Of a DNA stretch of 8,968 nt, positions 1-6,843 are shown piece after piece. How positions within the stretch are numbered: position 1 is the stretch's first letter; the number at the start of each line of letters is the position of its first letter. Location of the stretch: contig QNBU01000029.1 in the NCBI GenBank assembly GCA_003644215.1, forward strand, positions 1 through 8,968, in the 5' to 3' direction. Source of the DNA: Planctomycetota bacterium (lineage in GTDB: Bacteria; Planctomycetota; Phycisphaerae; Sedimentisphaerales; Anaerohalosphaeraceae). A model generated the notes under the pieces. The model made no database searches, had not been told where the DNA came from, and was given only the letters and a program-made list of their open reading frames with translations. The position numbers and the translations under genes were made by a program.

Positions 1-1
1 C

Positions 2-325
2 GAGGCCGATATACCTGATCTGGTCGGCGAATGGATTGGCGATAAGGCGACCGTGATTTTGATCGCCCCGGCGATTGATTTTATCATGTTCAAATACCCT
101 GCCAGCAAAAGCAATCGCCAGGGAGAAACGATTCGCTATCCAGACAAGGTGCAAAACCTCAAAGGGCTGCGCGATGAACTCGAGGCCGACCTGACAAGGA
201 ACCGGCCGCAAGTTTCTGACATTATAGGCCGGGCCGCTTCGCCCCAAGCGGTTCCGGTCGTCAGTGTTGCGGGTATGATGATCGATCCAATGGCGCGAGC
301 GATGGGCAGGGGGATCCCCTCATGA
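2..325 (+). CDS. Probable head-completion/connector protein, 3' end only
   Basis: This is the C-terminal 107 residues of a gene that begins before the window. The frame is open from base 2, and the GTG at position 53 is therefore probably an internal valine and not the start. The visible part has a hydrophobic stretch (about residues 18-30 of the fragment), a charged helical segment (KGLRDELEADLTRN) and a Gly/Ala/Met-rich tail. I recognise no diagnostic motif. The role is inferred only from position: it lies directly before a terminator-like gene and an HK97 gp10-like gene, where siphophages usually encode a head-tail adaptor or head-closure protein. Its TGA overlaps the next ATG as ATGA, suggesting translational coupling. 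It could instead be the end of a minor capsid protein. Confidence 0.55.
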   Translation, partial: EADIPDLVGEWIGDKATVILIAPAIDFIMFKYPASKSNRQGETIRYPDKVQNLKGLRDELEADLTRNRPQVSDIIGRAASPQAVPVVSVAGMMIDPMARAMGRGIPS

Positions 326-858
326 CTTGGAAGGGCGAATATCTGGAACGCGGGATCGAAACGGTTTTGCAATCCGGGATCGGTGCTGCCCTTGACGCGG
401 TCGAGGTGATCTGGGCCGCAGCGGGTGATCCGGTCACACTGCCGGAGCCGGTCAACTGGTCGCGGGGCTATCGAGTAGATATGGTCGAGCTGCCCAGTAC
501 ATACTATCCGTTTGTATTGGTGATGGTTTTGGAACGACAGGCCGAGGGGAGCCAGTCGGGGCGAGTAGCCCGACAAAACGTGACCTATGAGGCTACAATC
601 AGCCTGTTCCTGGTCGATGATAGCGAGATCGTGGTCAACAGTATCGCCCACAGGTACGCGGAGGCGGTGATCAATGTTTTGCAACTTCCGGCCAATAGAA
701 CGGTTGAACGGCTACGTGTTGGAAATTCCGAACCAGATGTCACGATCATGCCCCTGAACGCCCAGCACCTAAAAGCGGGAACGTCCGGTGATCAGGAAGA
801 CCCCGACGACGTGGATTATATGAGACTGGTCGATATTATCTGCACGTACACGACATAG
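322..858 (+). CDS. Probable tail terminator / tail completion protein
   Basis: The product is 178 residues with no signal peptide. The N-terminus is helical (residues 4-32). The rest alternates beta-strand-like segments (FVLVMVLERQ at 64-73, ATISLFLVD at 91-99) with a helix (SIAHRYAEAVINVL, 107-120) and ends in another strand (MRLVDIICTYT). A helix, then strands, then a helix bearing RYxEAxxxVL, then a final strand is a pattern I associate with phage tail-terminator or neck proteins of about this size. The position, between a head-completion gene and an HK97 gp10-like gene and before the tube gene, fits. The ATG overlaps the upstream stop (ATGA), and a G-rich Shine-Dalgarno-like run lies at 308-313. 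The precise neck component (stopper, connector or terminator) is inferred from order and not proved by a motif. Confidence 0.6.
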   Translation: MTWKGEYLERGIETVLQSGIGAALDAVEVIWAAAGDPVTLPEPVNWSRGYRVDMVELPSTYYPFVLVMVLERQAEGSQSGRVARQNVTYEATISLFLVDDSEIVVNSIAHRYAEAVINVLQLPANRTVERLRVGNSEPDVTIMPLNAQHLKAGTSGDQEDPDDVDYMRLVDIICTYTT

Positions 859-867
859 AGGAGCGAA

Positions 868-1389
868 ATGCCAGCACCTAGAATTCGTATAACGGTCAAG
901 CCCCGAGGATACGCCGCTGCGAGCAAACGAGCGAGCAAACGAACAAAGGCCATGTTAAAAATTGGGCGGGAAGTGCTGAAGCGGCAAGGCCGTGAGTTTG
1001 TCAAGGTCATGCGGGAGGAAGCCCCGCAGGATACGGGGACATTCGCCAAAGGATTCCGCTACCGCACCCGTCAGTTAAAATCTGGCGAATTTGGCATGAC
1101 GATATTTGCTGCCGGGCCACATGCGTTTTTGATGCCGATGATCGTATACGGCACAAAAGCGCACGAAATCCCGACAGGCGGTGCAGCGGCACAAAAGGCA
1201 AAGGGCTATCCGTTAAAATTCTTTTGGCAAAAAGGGCCAAACGGCCCAGGTATTTACAGGTTCTGGCGTGTCTGGCACCCGGGAACAAAGCCCAATAATT
1301 TTGTGAGAAGAACGATAACTAGGCAGCGTGGCCCGATGCGGAGAGAATTGCGCGGCTATTTCTGGTCGTCTGTGATCAAAGTGGCTTGA
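868..1389 (+). CDS. HK97 gp10-like neck/tail component protein
   Basis: This 173-residue basic protein carries the marks of the HK97 gp10 family. There is a long N-terminal helix (about 22-50) ending in EEAPQDTGTF (50-59), matching the family's AP-x-DTG-x-L motif. Residues 92-101 (IVYGTKAHEI) match the FGT/YGT segment. Residues 136-150 (WHPGTKPNNFVRRTI) match the C-terminal HPGTKP-x-xF signature. Family members act at the neck or tail-completion stage of siphovirus assembly. The protein is somewhat longer than the usual 110-150 residues because of an insertion at about 103-133 (a Gly/Lys/Phe/Trp-rich segment). A good Shine-Dalgarno sequence (AGAGGAG, 857-863) sits just upstream of the ATG. 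Residues 18-25 are a duplicated ASKR produced by a 12-bp tandem repeat. Confidence 0.85.
   Translation: MPAPRIRITVKPRGYAAASKRASKRTKAMLKIGREVLKRQGREFVKVMREEAPQDTGTFAKGFRYRTRQLKSGEFGMTIFAAGPHAFLMPMIVYGTKAHEIPTGGAAAQKAKGYPLKFFWQKGPNGPGIYRFWRVWHPGTKPNNFVRRTITRQRGPMRRELRGYFWSSVIKVA
919..942 (+). repeat. In-frame 12-bp tandem duplication (ASKR x2)
   Basis: GCGAGCAAACGA occurs twice back to back, exactly in frame, and encodes Ala-Ser-Lys-Arg twice in the basic N-terminus of the gp10-like protein. The two copies are identical at the DNA level, including synonymous positions, so it is probably a recent slippage duplication. Confidence 0.9.
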
Positions 1390-1390
1390 T

Positions 1391-1732
1391 ATGATTTATG
1401 ATCATAATATGTTAGCGCAGCAAAAGTTTTTTATAAAACGGGAAAGCCTGGTCGAGGGTGACGAGACCGAATATTTCAATGATAACGGCAAGCGTCTTTT
1501 TTTTGATTTTGCGTGGCAGGTGTCTCATTTCCTGGTGCAATTCAAACCAGAGCAACGGGCAAAAATTGTCAAATTATACGCACAGCCAGACGACAAACCC
1601 GCAAACGATTTTATCAAAAAAACGATGTTGCCAGAAAACGTAACTATAGAACAATACTGGAAATCAGTTAAAAACGACTTGCAAGCGCGGCGGCGAACGG
1701 GCCGGAAGCGCGGGAGGAAACTTTGGGATTAA
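1391..1732 (+). CDS. Hypothetical protein between neck and tail-tube genes
   Basis: This predicted 113-residue soluble protein matches no family I recognise. It is rich in aromatic and charged residues (FFDFAWQVSHFLVQF, about 37-51), contains a probable helix (EQRAKIVKLY), and ends in a very basic tail with RRRTGRKRGRK (about 100-110), which could bind nucleic acid or an acidic partner. The start is uncertain. The ATG at 1391 lies one base after the previous stop without a convincing Shine-Dalgarno sequence, and a second in-frame ATG at 1409 is possible. The 3' end overlaps the tube gene by 10 bases. The gene is A+T-rich, especially 1561-1680 (about one third G+C by hand count). By position it could be a tail-completion protein, a scaffold-like helper or an inserted accessory gene. 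Confidence 0.65.
   Translation: MIYDHNMLAQQKFFIKRESLVEGDETEYFNDNGKRLFFDFAWQVSHFLVQFKPEQRAKIVKLYAQPDDKPANDFIKKTMLPENVTIEQYWKSVKNDLQARRRTGRKRGRKLWD
1396..1407. repeat. 12-bp perfect palindrome TTATGATCATAA, copy 1
   Basis: This perfect inverted repeat sits six bases into the hypothetical gene at 1391. The flanking bases are shared with a second copy at 6614-6625, giving a 15-bp identity (TTTATGATCATAATA) at 1395-1409 and 6613-6627. A protein-binding role is possible but not shown. Confidence 0.6.
1712..1717 (+). promoter_or_regulatory. Ribosome binding site deciding the TTG start of the tube gene
   Basis: GGGAGG lies five bases before the TTG at 1723, inside the end of the upstream gene. No in-frame ATG occurs until 1780 (residue 20). 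The strong Shine-Dalgarno sequence at ideal spacing supports TTG as the true start. Confidence 0.7.
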
Positions 1733-2337
1733 TAGATAATATCACGATTACAAATAACGACATTCTTAAAGGCGCGGCGATGATTGCTTACGGCAATCTG
1801 GCTTCATTCCCCGGCGAACTGGAAACGGTGATTAACCCTACGACCTATACGCTCAACGCCGGATTGACTGAGCTTGGTGGCACTACCGAGGATGGCGTTA
1901 CCCTGACTCGCACCGCCGAGGTCGGAGAGGGGATATCAGTCGATCAGCGACTGGCCAATCTGCGCAAGGGCGATCCAGAGGATTGGTCGATGATGGCCGA
2001 AATGACTTTCCTGGAAACGGATACAGCCAAAATTGCCGTTTTGTGGCAAACTCCTACGCCCGAAACAGTTTCGGGTTCTGTCGTCACACAGAAAAAACTT
2101 TCCTTTGGCGCTCCTGCTACATTCACGGAAAGACAATTATACATCATCCAAGAAGACCCCAGCACCAGCAGACTCCGCGTTTTTGCTTTCCGAAAGGCCG
2201 TTCCCCAGACCGACAGCGGCATGAACATCCAGAGCAATGAGGCGAGCGGCGCTCCCACAAAATTTGAATTTAGACAGGATACAACCCAAGCCGAGCATCA
2301 TGGCCCCTTTGGTTTCCAGTTTGAAGAGACGCTGTAA
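1723..2337 (+). CDS. Major tail tube protein
   Basis: The 204-residue product should polymerise as rings to form the tail tube around the tape measure. It is mostly beta-strand-like. Residues 51-76 read LGGTTEDGVTLTR followed by EVGEGISVDQ, the pattern of an early G-x-T-x-DGV loop followed by a strand ending in VDQ that is common in siphophage major tail proteins. Strands alternate through the middle (KKLSFGAPATF, RQLYIIQED, RLRVFAFRKA), and an FEFRQDTT-type strand lies near the C-terminus. Length, fold pattern and position directly before the tail chaperone and tape measure all agree. The gene starts with TTG, supported by GGGAGG at 1712-1717, and overlaps the upstream gene by 10 bases. No immunoglobulin-like extra domain is visible. 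Confidence 0.85.
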   Translation: MGLIDNITITNNDILKGAAMIAYGNLASFPGELETVINPTTYTLNAGLTELGGTTEDGVTLTRTAEVGEGISVDQRLANLRKGDPEDWSMMAEMTFLETDTAKIAVLWQTPTPETVSGSVVTQKKLSFGAPATFTERQLYIIQEDPSTSRLRVFAFRKAVPQTDSGMNIQSNEASGAPTKFEFRQDTTQAEHHGPFGFQFEETL

Positions 2338-2350
2338 GAAAGGCTCATAA

Positions 2351-2893
2351 ATGACCGATGAATTAGCATTGCGGGAACTGGACGATCTGATAGATGAGGA
2401 GTTGACCAGCGAGACCGCACCACTAGAACCGCTCAATACACTGGTCACTATCGGCGGTCGGGAATTTGATCTTGATATTCCCAGCACCGGAATCGTGCTT
2501 AGGATTATAAGATCAATAAGCAAAATGGGGATGCGGGGTGAAAGAATTGCACTACGCTCCCTTTCCGGTATCCGTTCAAGTGCCACGATCACCATGACCC
2601 TGTTTGGCGTTTTTGCGGCTATGCAGCCCGCCGACTTGTGCGAAATCGGGGCGGCGTTGCTGCAATTCCAAGACGAAAAAGAGGGGCGCAAGTTTCTCAA
2701 AGACTTGGGCGATGATCTGAAAATCGCGCCGCTAATCAAGGCTGCTTTTATCAATATTGAGCTTTCAGATGACTTGGTGGAAATCGTACAAAATTTTTTC
2801 GATGGGTTGGCAAGGCTTCAGCAAAGCAACCTGATAGCGAGTCTGAAAACGAACTGGCTGATCGAGGACGATTTGCCCTCCTCAACAGAATAG
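2351..2893 (+). CDS. Tail assembly chaperone, unshifted (G-like) form
   Basis: This acidic, largely helical 180-residue protein sits between the tube and tape measure genes, the standard place for the lambda gpG-type tail assembly chaperone. The N-terminus is strongly acidic (about 1-25). A short beta segment (LVTIGGREFDLDIP, 31-44) resembles the first strand pair of many phage tail chaperones. Helical segments then run to about residue 170, including a hydrophobic MTLFGVFAAMQ (82-92). In related phages this protein coats the tape measure before tube assembly. The ATG is preceded by an AAGG-type ribosome binding site (around 2339-2343). Codons 148-150 (AAT TTT TTC) form the slippery site that gives a longer product. 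No sequence signature beyond context proves the family. Confidence 0.78.
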   Translation: MTDELALRELDDLIDEELTSETAPLEPLNTLVTIGGREFDLDIPSTGIVLRIIRSISKMGMRGERIALRSLSGIRSSATITMTLFGVFAAMQPADLCEIGAALLQFQDEKEGRKFLKDLGDDLKIAPLIKAAFINIELSDDLVEIVQNFFDGLARLQQSNLIASLKTNWLIEDDLPSSTE

Positions 2894-3201
2894 AAAGTAT
2901 CGCTCAAAATATAATTTTCGATGTAGCCAGCTACCGGGGGCTAGATGATGCACAAGTTCATCGGCAGCCGGTGAACTGGCTACTTTCGCAATACAAGATG
3001 ATCTCGCGGGCAAAATATATCGAATGGGCGGATAGGGTTTATGCCGCCGAACTAGGCACGGCCAGGGGCATGAGCGGCAAAAAACCCAAGCCGCTACCCA
3101 CCTGGTCAGAACATCGCGGTATGGGTAAAAAAGAGATCAGCGAGAGCGGTCGCAAATTTTTGGACAAAATCGAAAAGGCGAACAATGGCGACAGCGGTTG
3201 A
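2351..3201 (+). CDS. Tail assembly chaperone, -1 frameshifted (GT-like) fusion
   Basis: The -1 frame is open from 2773 to the TGA at 3199-3201. A shift at 2791-2800 joins chaperone residues 1-149 or 150 to about 133-134 new residues, giving a product of about 283 residues. The new part contains LLNRIESIAQNIIFDVASYRG-like helical sequence, an aromatic segment (NWLLSQYKMISRAKYIEWAD) and a basic, Gly/Pro-containing C-terminus. In lambda the gpGT fusion binds the tape measure through G and recruits tube subunits through T, and I infer the same division here. The first possible start codon of the downstream frame is a GTG at 2971 without a Shine-Dalgarno sequence, and the frame has no stop for almost 200 bases before it, so independent translation is less likely. 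The end overlaps the tape measure gene by 17 bases. Confidence 0.75.
2791..2800 (+). promoter_or_regulatory. Programmed -1 ribosomal frameshift site AAATTTTTTC
   Basis: In the chaperone frame the codons are AAT TTT TTC. Two overlapping heptamers fit the X-XXY-YYZ rule: A-AAT-TTT (2791-2797) and T-TTT-TTC (2794-2800). Slipping back one base at either one enters the open -1 frame. Four bases downstream a weak stem can form between 2804-2809 and 2827-2832 (GGGTTG with CAACCT, one G-T pair). The stem is short, and its contribution is uncertain. Confidence 0.75.
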
Positions 3202-6200
3202 AACAATTCTCCTGAAAATTTTGGGGGATAGCAAAAGCGCACAACAAGCTATAAAAAAGGTGGACATGGGTCTGTTGGCCTTTGGTTCTACCCTGACGGC
3301 GGTTTCCACAACCGCCCTTTTGTCGTTTCGTAAAATGGGCGAAGAGGGAGCCAGCCTAGAGGTGCTTGAAGGCAAGTTCGACCGGATGGCGCGGGCCTTT
3401 GGTCGGTCGGCCAGTGATATGCTTTCAGAATGGAGCAAGGCAGCGGCGGGTACACTGGACAATGCCAAGCTGATCAAACAAGCGAACTATTTGGCCCTGA
3501 CCGGAATCCCCGTTGACGAAATGACCTGGATGCTAGAGGCTGTACAAAATGCAGCGGCGGCGACGGGCAAGCCATTTGACGAGCTTTTTGAAAAATTGTC
3601 TACAGGGCTGGTCAGGTCGAGCAAGCTGTTGGTTGATGACCTGGGGATCATTGTCGATCAGAAACAAGCGAACCTTGCCTATGCCGACAGTATAGGCAAG
3701 GCCGTTGAGCAACTGACCGACCAGGATAAAAGTTTAGCATTTACAGCCGCCGCCCGCGCTGGTGCCGCAAATCAGGAAAAGGTTTTCGGAAAGGCCGTTG
3801 AGACCTCGGCTACCCAGATCGCCAGAGGCAAAGCCGCTGTGACCAATTTCAGCAACGAGGTCAAAAAATTGTTCGTTCCCGTTGCTGTGGCCGCGTCAAA
3901 GGCGATCACATTCTTGACCGGCCTGTTTATGGCAATCCCCGCCCCGGTGCGTCAGTTCATTGCGAATCTTCTGGCGCTGGCCGCTGCGATGGGGGCTATC
4001 GTGGGGCCACTGTTGGTTTTGAAGGCGATCTGGCCCGTTTTGCAAACTGCTTGGGCTGCTTTCTCGGCTACCGCTGCCGGATTATCAGCAAGTATTTTGC
4101 CTATTGTGGCCGCCATTCTTGCGGTGATCGCCGTTGTGTACATCCTCAAAAAAGCGTGGGAAGAAAATTGGGGCGGTATCCAACAGACGATCAAAGCCGT
4201 GATCGCGGTCATAAAACCGATATTAGATCAGATCATAAGTGATATAATGTTTTGGGTAAACGCGATAAAACAAGAGTTTCAGGGAATCATGGATGCCGTC
4301 AAAAACATCGTAGAACCAGCCCTGGAACGTTTCCGCGATGTGTTTTTCCGGGGCGGGGCTGGCCTAGCTGACTTTTTGCGATTCATCAAAGATGTATCGA
4401 ATGTCATTTTCGGCACAATCAAGGCCCTACTTGAATCGATCCGGCTGCTCTTAGAGGGTAAATCAGACGAAGCCTTTGAACCGCTCAAAGATGCCGCGCT
4501 CAACGTGGCAACCCTGATCGTGCTGGGCTGGCGCAAATATATCAGCAAAGCAGTGACTTGGGGCTGGAACCTGATCGTCTCGTTTGCCAATGGGGTGATC
4601 AAAGCCGCCCGGACAGTGTTAGCCGCCGCCGCGACCTTTGTGGGTAATATCCTCGCCAGTTTTTTCAAGGCCGCAAGCCCGCCGAAAAAGGGGCCGTTGT
4701 CTGGGATCGTCAAATGGGGCAAAGGACTGATGGACACGTACCTGAAAGCATTTGGTCTCGCTGATTTTGGAATCCTCAAAGATGTTCTTGCCCCGATGCG
4801 CCAGGCACTAGACGCGGCGGTCAGTTTCGGGGATATTGACCAAAAGGACATGCTCAAAATATTTGGCGAGGTTCGCGCCCAGACCGCCGCGCTGATCGCT
4901 GGATTTCGGCAAACGGGTGAAATATCCGAAGAAGCGCTGACCGGGATTGCTGAAAAATTGGGCGAGGGCGGGGAGGAATACACCAAGTATTTGCGTCTGA
5001 CCCTGGAACATCAAAAAGCCATGCAGCGGTTAAAAGATGTTCAATCTGAGGTCGCAGATGCCGAGGCCGCTGGTTTTATCCCCGCTGAACTGAAAGAAAA
5101 GTTAAACGCCGCCGAAGCCGAGGCCGATGCTGCGCAGGATGCCGCCGATTGGCAGCGAGAATATTTGGACGCACTGCAAGACGGAGTAGACCTTCAACGC
5201 GAAATGATAGATGCGATGAAGGAATTGGCCGAGACGATGAAGGATGTCGCTGGGGCTGGTGGCGATGTGGCTGTGGCCGATGGTCTGGATTTTGGAGCTC
5301 CAGATATAGGCGATGGGGCGGGGTTGGATTTTGCGGGGTTTGGTGGATTCTCAGAAGAGTTTGAATCGACCAAAGCAGAAATCGCTACGTTTTTTGAAGA
5401 GCTGCCGCGAAAAGCTGCCGAGATGTGGGATCAAATCAAGCTATGGACAGCGCAAAAGGGACTAGAACTGATCACTCTGGTTGGTAACCTGTGGAATCAA
5501 ATCAAGCTTATTTTCGCACAAACTGGATTGAATATTATTACCGGTCTATTGACCTGGTGGGCTAACGTAAAATTGTCATTCGCCACGACCGGCCTGGAAT
5601 TGATAGAAAATACTACTAATCTGTGGACACAAATCAAATCGATTTTCGCCCAGGTCGGATTGAATATCATTACCGCCCTGTTGACATGGTGGGCGAGTGT
5701 CAAACTGTCATTCGCCACGACCAGTTTGGAATTGATAGAAAATACCGCCAACCTGTGGGATCGAATCAAACTGATTTTCGCTCAGACTGGCCTGAACATC
5801 ATTACCGCCCTGCTGACCTGGTGGAGAAATATCAAGCTGGCTTTTGCCCAGTCTGCGCTTGAAATCTTGGGCGATATGCTGACTTGGTGGGATACGCTAC
5901 AAGCTGACGTGATCACCAAGACCGAAGAAATCTTGACCGCGATCAGCGATTGGTGGGACAACCTGATCCTAACATTTGCTACGAAGGGACTAGAAATCAT
6001 CACCGCCATGCTGACCCTGTGGGATACAATCAAGCTAGATGTATCGACCAAACTCAGCGAGATTCTACTTACGATCACAAATAAAATAGACGAATTCAAA
6101 ACCAGCGGTGCGAACCTGATCGGCGGGTTCTTTGACGGCCTAAAAGAAAAATGGGCGGGTGTCGCATCCTGGTTCTCCACAAAAATGCAGAGCTTGAAAG

Positions 6201-6562
6201 ATGCGGCCTCGAACATCTTTGGCGAACATTCGCACAGCACCGTATTCGCCCAGACAGGTCGAAATATTTTCGGCGGCCTGTTAGACGGCCTGGAAGACTC
6301 GCTGCCGCCGATACAAGATTTTCTGACCAAAAACCTGGGCAATCTGCAAGGTCTAATCGGCGGCGGGGTAGGGGCTGGCACCAGGGGGCTGGCTGCTGCC
6401 GGGGCTGGGGTCGCTCCACAGATCACGGTGCTGCAAATTCAGGGCGGGATCGAACTGCCTGGGGTACGTGATGGACGCGACGCGGGCAGTATTGTCGCTG
6501 CGCTACAACAGGCCGCCGATAATGCAAAGGCCAAGAGTTTTGTGCCTGGGGGGTTGACATGA
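3185..6562 (+). CDS. Tail tape measure protein
   Basis: At 1125 residues this is the longest gene and sets tail length. At the usual ~0.15 nm per residue it predicts a tail near 170 nm (inference). The N-terminal part (about 1-235) is helical and typical of phage tape measures. A hydrophobic region (about 240-320) has two or three membrane-compatible stretches often linked to DNA entry. At about 460-520 comes a GxNLIxxF helix followed by ASPPKKGPLS and WGKGL, a common tape measure motif. A coiled coil (about 600-690) precedes a Gly/Asp-rich linker (about 690-722), ten 22-residue repeats (747-966) and a second GxNLIxxFxxGL segment (about 974-985) with an HSHS box (about 1014). The ATG overlaps the chaperone frameshift product by 17 bases, and the stop overlaps the next gene as ATGA. 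No peptidase or transglycosylase motif is seen. Confidence 0.95.
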   Translation: MATAVETILLKILGDSKSAQQAIKKVDMGLLAFGSTLTAVSTTALLSFRKMGEEGASLEVLEGKFDRMARAFGRSASDMLSEWSKAAAGTLDNAKLIKQANYLALTGIPVDEMTWMLEAVQNAAAATGKPFDELFEKLSTGLVRSSKLLVDDLGIIVDQKQANLAYADSIGKAVEQLTDQDKSLAFTAAARAGAANQEKVFGKAVETSATQIARGKAAVTNFSNEVKKLFVPVAVAASKAITFLTGLFMAIPAPVRQFIANLLALAAAMGAIVGPLLVLKAIWPVLQTAWAAFSATAAGLSASILPIVAAILAVIAVVYILKKAWEENWGGIQQTIKAVIAVIKPILDQIISDIMFWVNAIKQEFQGIMDAVKNIVEPALERFRDVFFRGGAGLADFLRFIKDVSNVIFGTIKALLESIRLLLEGKSDEAFEPLKDAALNVATLIVLGWRKYISKAVTWGWNLIVSFANGVIKAARTVLAAAATFVGNILASFFKAASPPKKGPLSGIVKWGKGLMDTYLKAFGLADFGILKDVLAPMRQALDAAVSFGDIDQKDMLKIFGEVRAQTAALIAGFRQTGEISEEALTGIAEKLGEGGEEYTKYLRLTLEHQKAMQRLKDVQSEVADAEAAGFIPAELKEKLNAAEAEADAAQDAADWQREYLDALQDGVDLQREMIDAMKELAETMKDVAGAGGDVAVADGLDFGAPDIGDGAGLDFAGFGGFSEEFESTKAEIATFFEELPRKAAEMWDQIKLWTAQKGLELITLVGNLWNQIKLIFAQTGLNIITGLLTWWANVKLSFATTGLELIENTTNLWTQIKSIFAQVGLNIITALLTWWASVKLSFATTSLELIENTANLWDRIKLIFAQTGLNIITALLTWWRNIKLAFAQSALEILGDMLTWWDTLQADVITKTEEILTAISDWWDNLILTFATKGLEIITAMLTLWDTIKLDVSTKLSEILLTITNKIDEFKTSGANLIGGFFDGLKEKWAGVASWFSTKMQSLKDAASNIFGEHSHSTVFAQTGRNIFGGLLDGLEDSLPPIQDFLTKNLGNLQGLIGGGVGAGTRGLAAAGAGVAPQITVLQIQGGIELPGVRDGRDAGSIVAALQQAADNAKAKSFVPGGLT
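5423..6082 (+). repeat. Ten tandem 66-bp (22-residue) repeats in the tape measure gene
   Basis: Ten consecutive in-frame units of 22 codons start at 5423, 5489, 5555 and so on to 6017. Each unit has W at position 2, and most have I/V-K at 5-6, F-A or a similar pair at 9-10, L-x-I/L-I at 14-17 and T or N at 22. The units split naturally into 11-residue halves, the W/F-spaced periodicity known in tape measure proteins. Units 2-3 and 4-5 form a 44-residue super-repeat identical at 37 of 44 positions, and unit 6 matches unit 2 at 19 of 22. Units 8-10 have diverged. Confidence 0.93.
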
Positions 6563-6843
6563 ATCGGGCTTTTGCACAATCGGTGTCATTGATTTTGTAT
6601 CTCGTTTGTTTTTTTATGATCATAATAAATATGGGTAAGTATTCCAAACGACATGGGTATTTTGTGCTTCCATTGCTGTATGTAGTACACGGCATAATTT
6701 TTTACGCCGTGATCCTGCTATTTTCCAGGGATATTATAACATCTTGGCTAACCGCATGGTCAAGTGGACTTCGACTACAAGGGATCATAAGCCTGGGGGG
6801 GCTTTTATATGTGCTGGGTGATCTGCTAGATACCGAGGACTAA
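6559..6843 (+). CDS. Small multi-spanning membrane protein, holin-like
   Basis: The 94-residue product is very hydrophobic, with likely membrane segments at about 7-25, 34-56 and 70-90. A basic loop (KYSKRHG, 27-33) lies between the first two, and the acidic end DLLDTED follows the last. Small size and two or three membrane helices resemble class I or II holins, but no family signature is recognisable and the position, directly after the tape measure and before the tail-tip gene, is unusual for lysis genes. A tail-associated membrane protein or an accessory protein is equally possible. The ATG overlaps the tape measure stop (ATGA), and a G-run (6548-6553) may act as the ribosome binding site. 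The first part is strongly A+T-rich: 6601-6660 is about 30% G+C by hand count. The 12-bp palindrome at 6614-6625 and a run of seven Gs at 6795-6801 lie inside the gene. Confidence 0.7.
   Translation: MNRAFAQSVSLILYLVCFFMIIINMGKYSKRHGYFVLPLLYVVHGIIFYAVILLFSRDIITSWLTAWSSGLRLQGIISLGGLLYVLGDLLDTED
6614..6625. repeat. 12-bp perfect palindrome TTATGATCATAA, copy 2
   Basis: This is an identical inverted repeat to that at 1396-1407, here about 55 bases into the small membrane protein gene. It belongs to a wider set of GATCATAA octamers in the window (1400, 4231, 6618, 6783, 7225 and 7475). Confidence 0.6.

Noticed and set aside
53..325. GTG at 53 as a true start
   Set aside because: The frame is open to the left edge of the window and no ribosome binding site precedes the GTG, so it is most likely an internal valine codon.
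1221..1250. GGGCC-AAAC-GGCCC hairpin inside the gp10-like gene
   Set aside because: It is a 5-bp stem in coding sequence encoding the Gly/Pro segment KGPNGPG, with no T-tract or boundary to act on.
1383..1410. TATGAT at 1390-1395 as a -10 promoter element for the gene at 1391
   Set aside because: No -35-like sequence lies at a suitable distance, and the hexamer overlaps the start codon itself.
2971..3201. Separate 76-residue gene starting at GTG 2971
   Set aside because: There is no Shine-Dalgarno sequence before the GTG and the frame is open for almost 200 bases upstream, back to 2773. A -1 frameshift extension of the chaperone explains it better.
4279..4986. Long antisense frame (235 residues) under the tape measure, with similar ones at 136-684, 2137-2754 and 5782-6426
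   Set aside because: Each lies wholly or mostly opposite a well-supported gene, is Ser/Pro/Arg-rich with no recognisable domain, and has no operon context. They look like codon-bias shadows.
6554..6582. TTGACA at 6554-6559 as a -35 element for the membrane cassette
   Set aside because: No acceptable -10 element lies 16-18 bases downstream. The hexamer overlaps the tape measure stop and occurs elsewhere in coding sequence (for example in the repeats near 5681).
6795..6801. Run of seven Gs as a phase-variation or frameshift site
   Set aside because: Both alternative frames hit a stop within about 25 bases and give no meaningful product. A tract of seven is short for reliable slippage.
6789..6806. 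Hairpin AAGCC/GGCTT followed by T residues as a terminator
   Set aside because: The stem is only 5 bp, the T-tract is short and it lies inside a gene that continues in the same operon.
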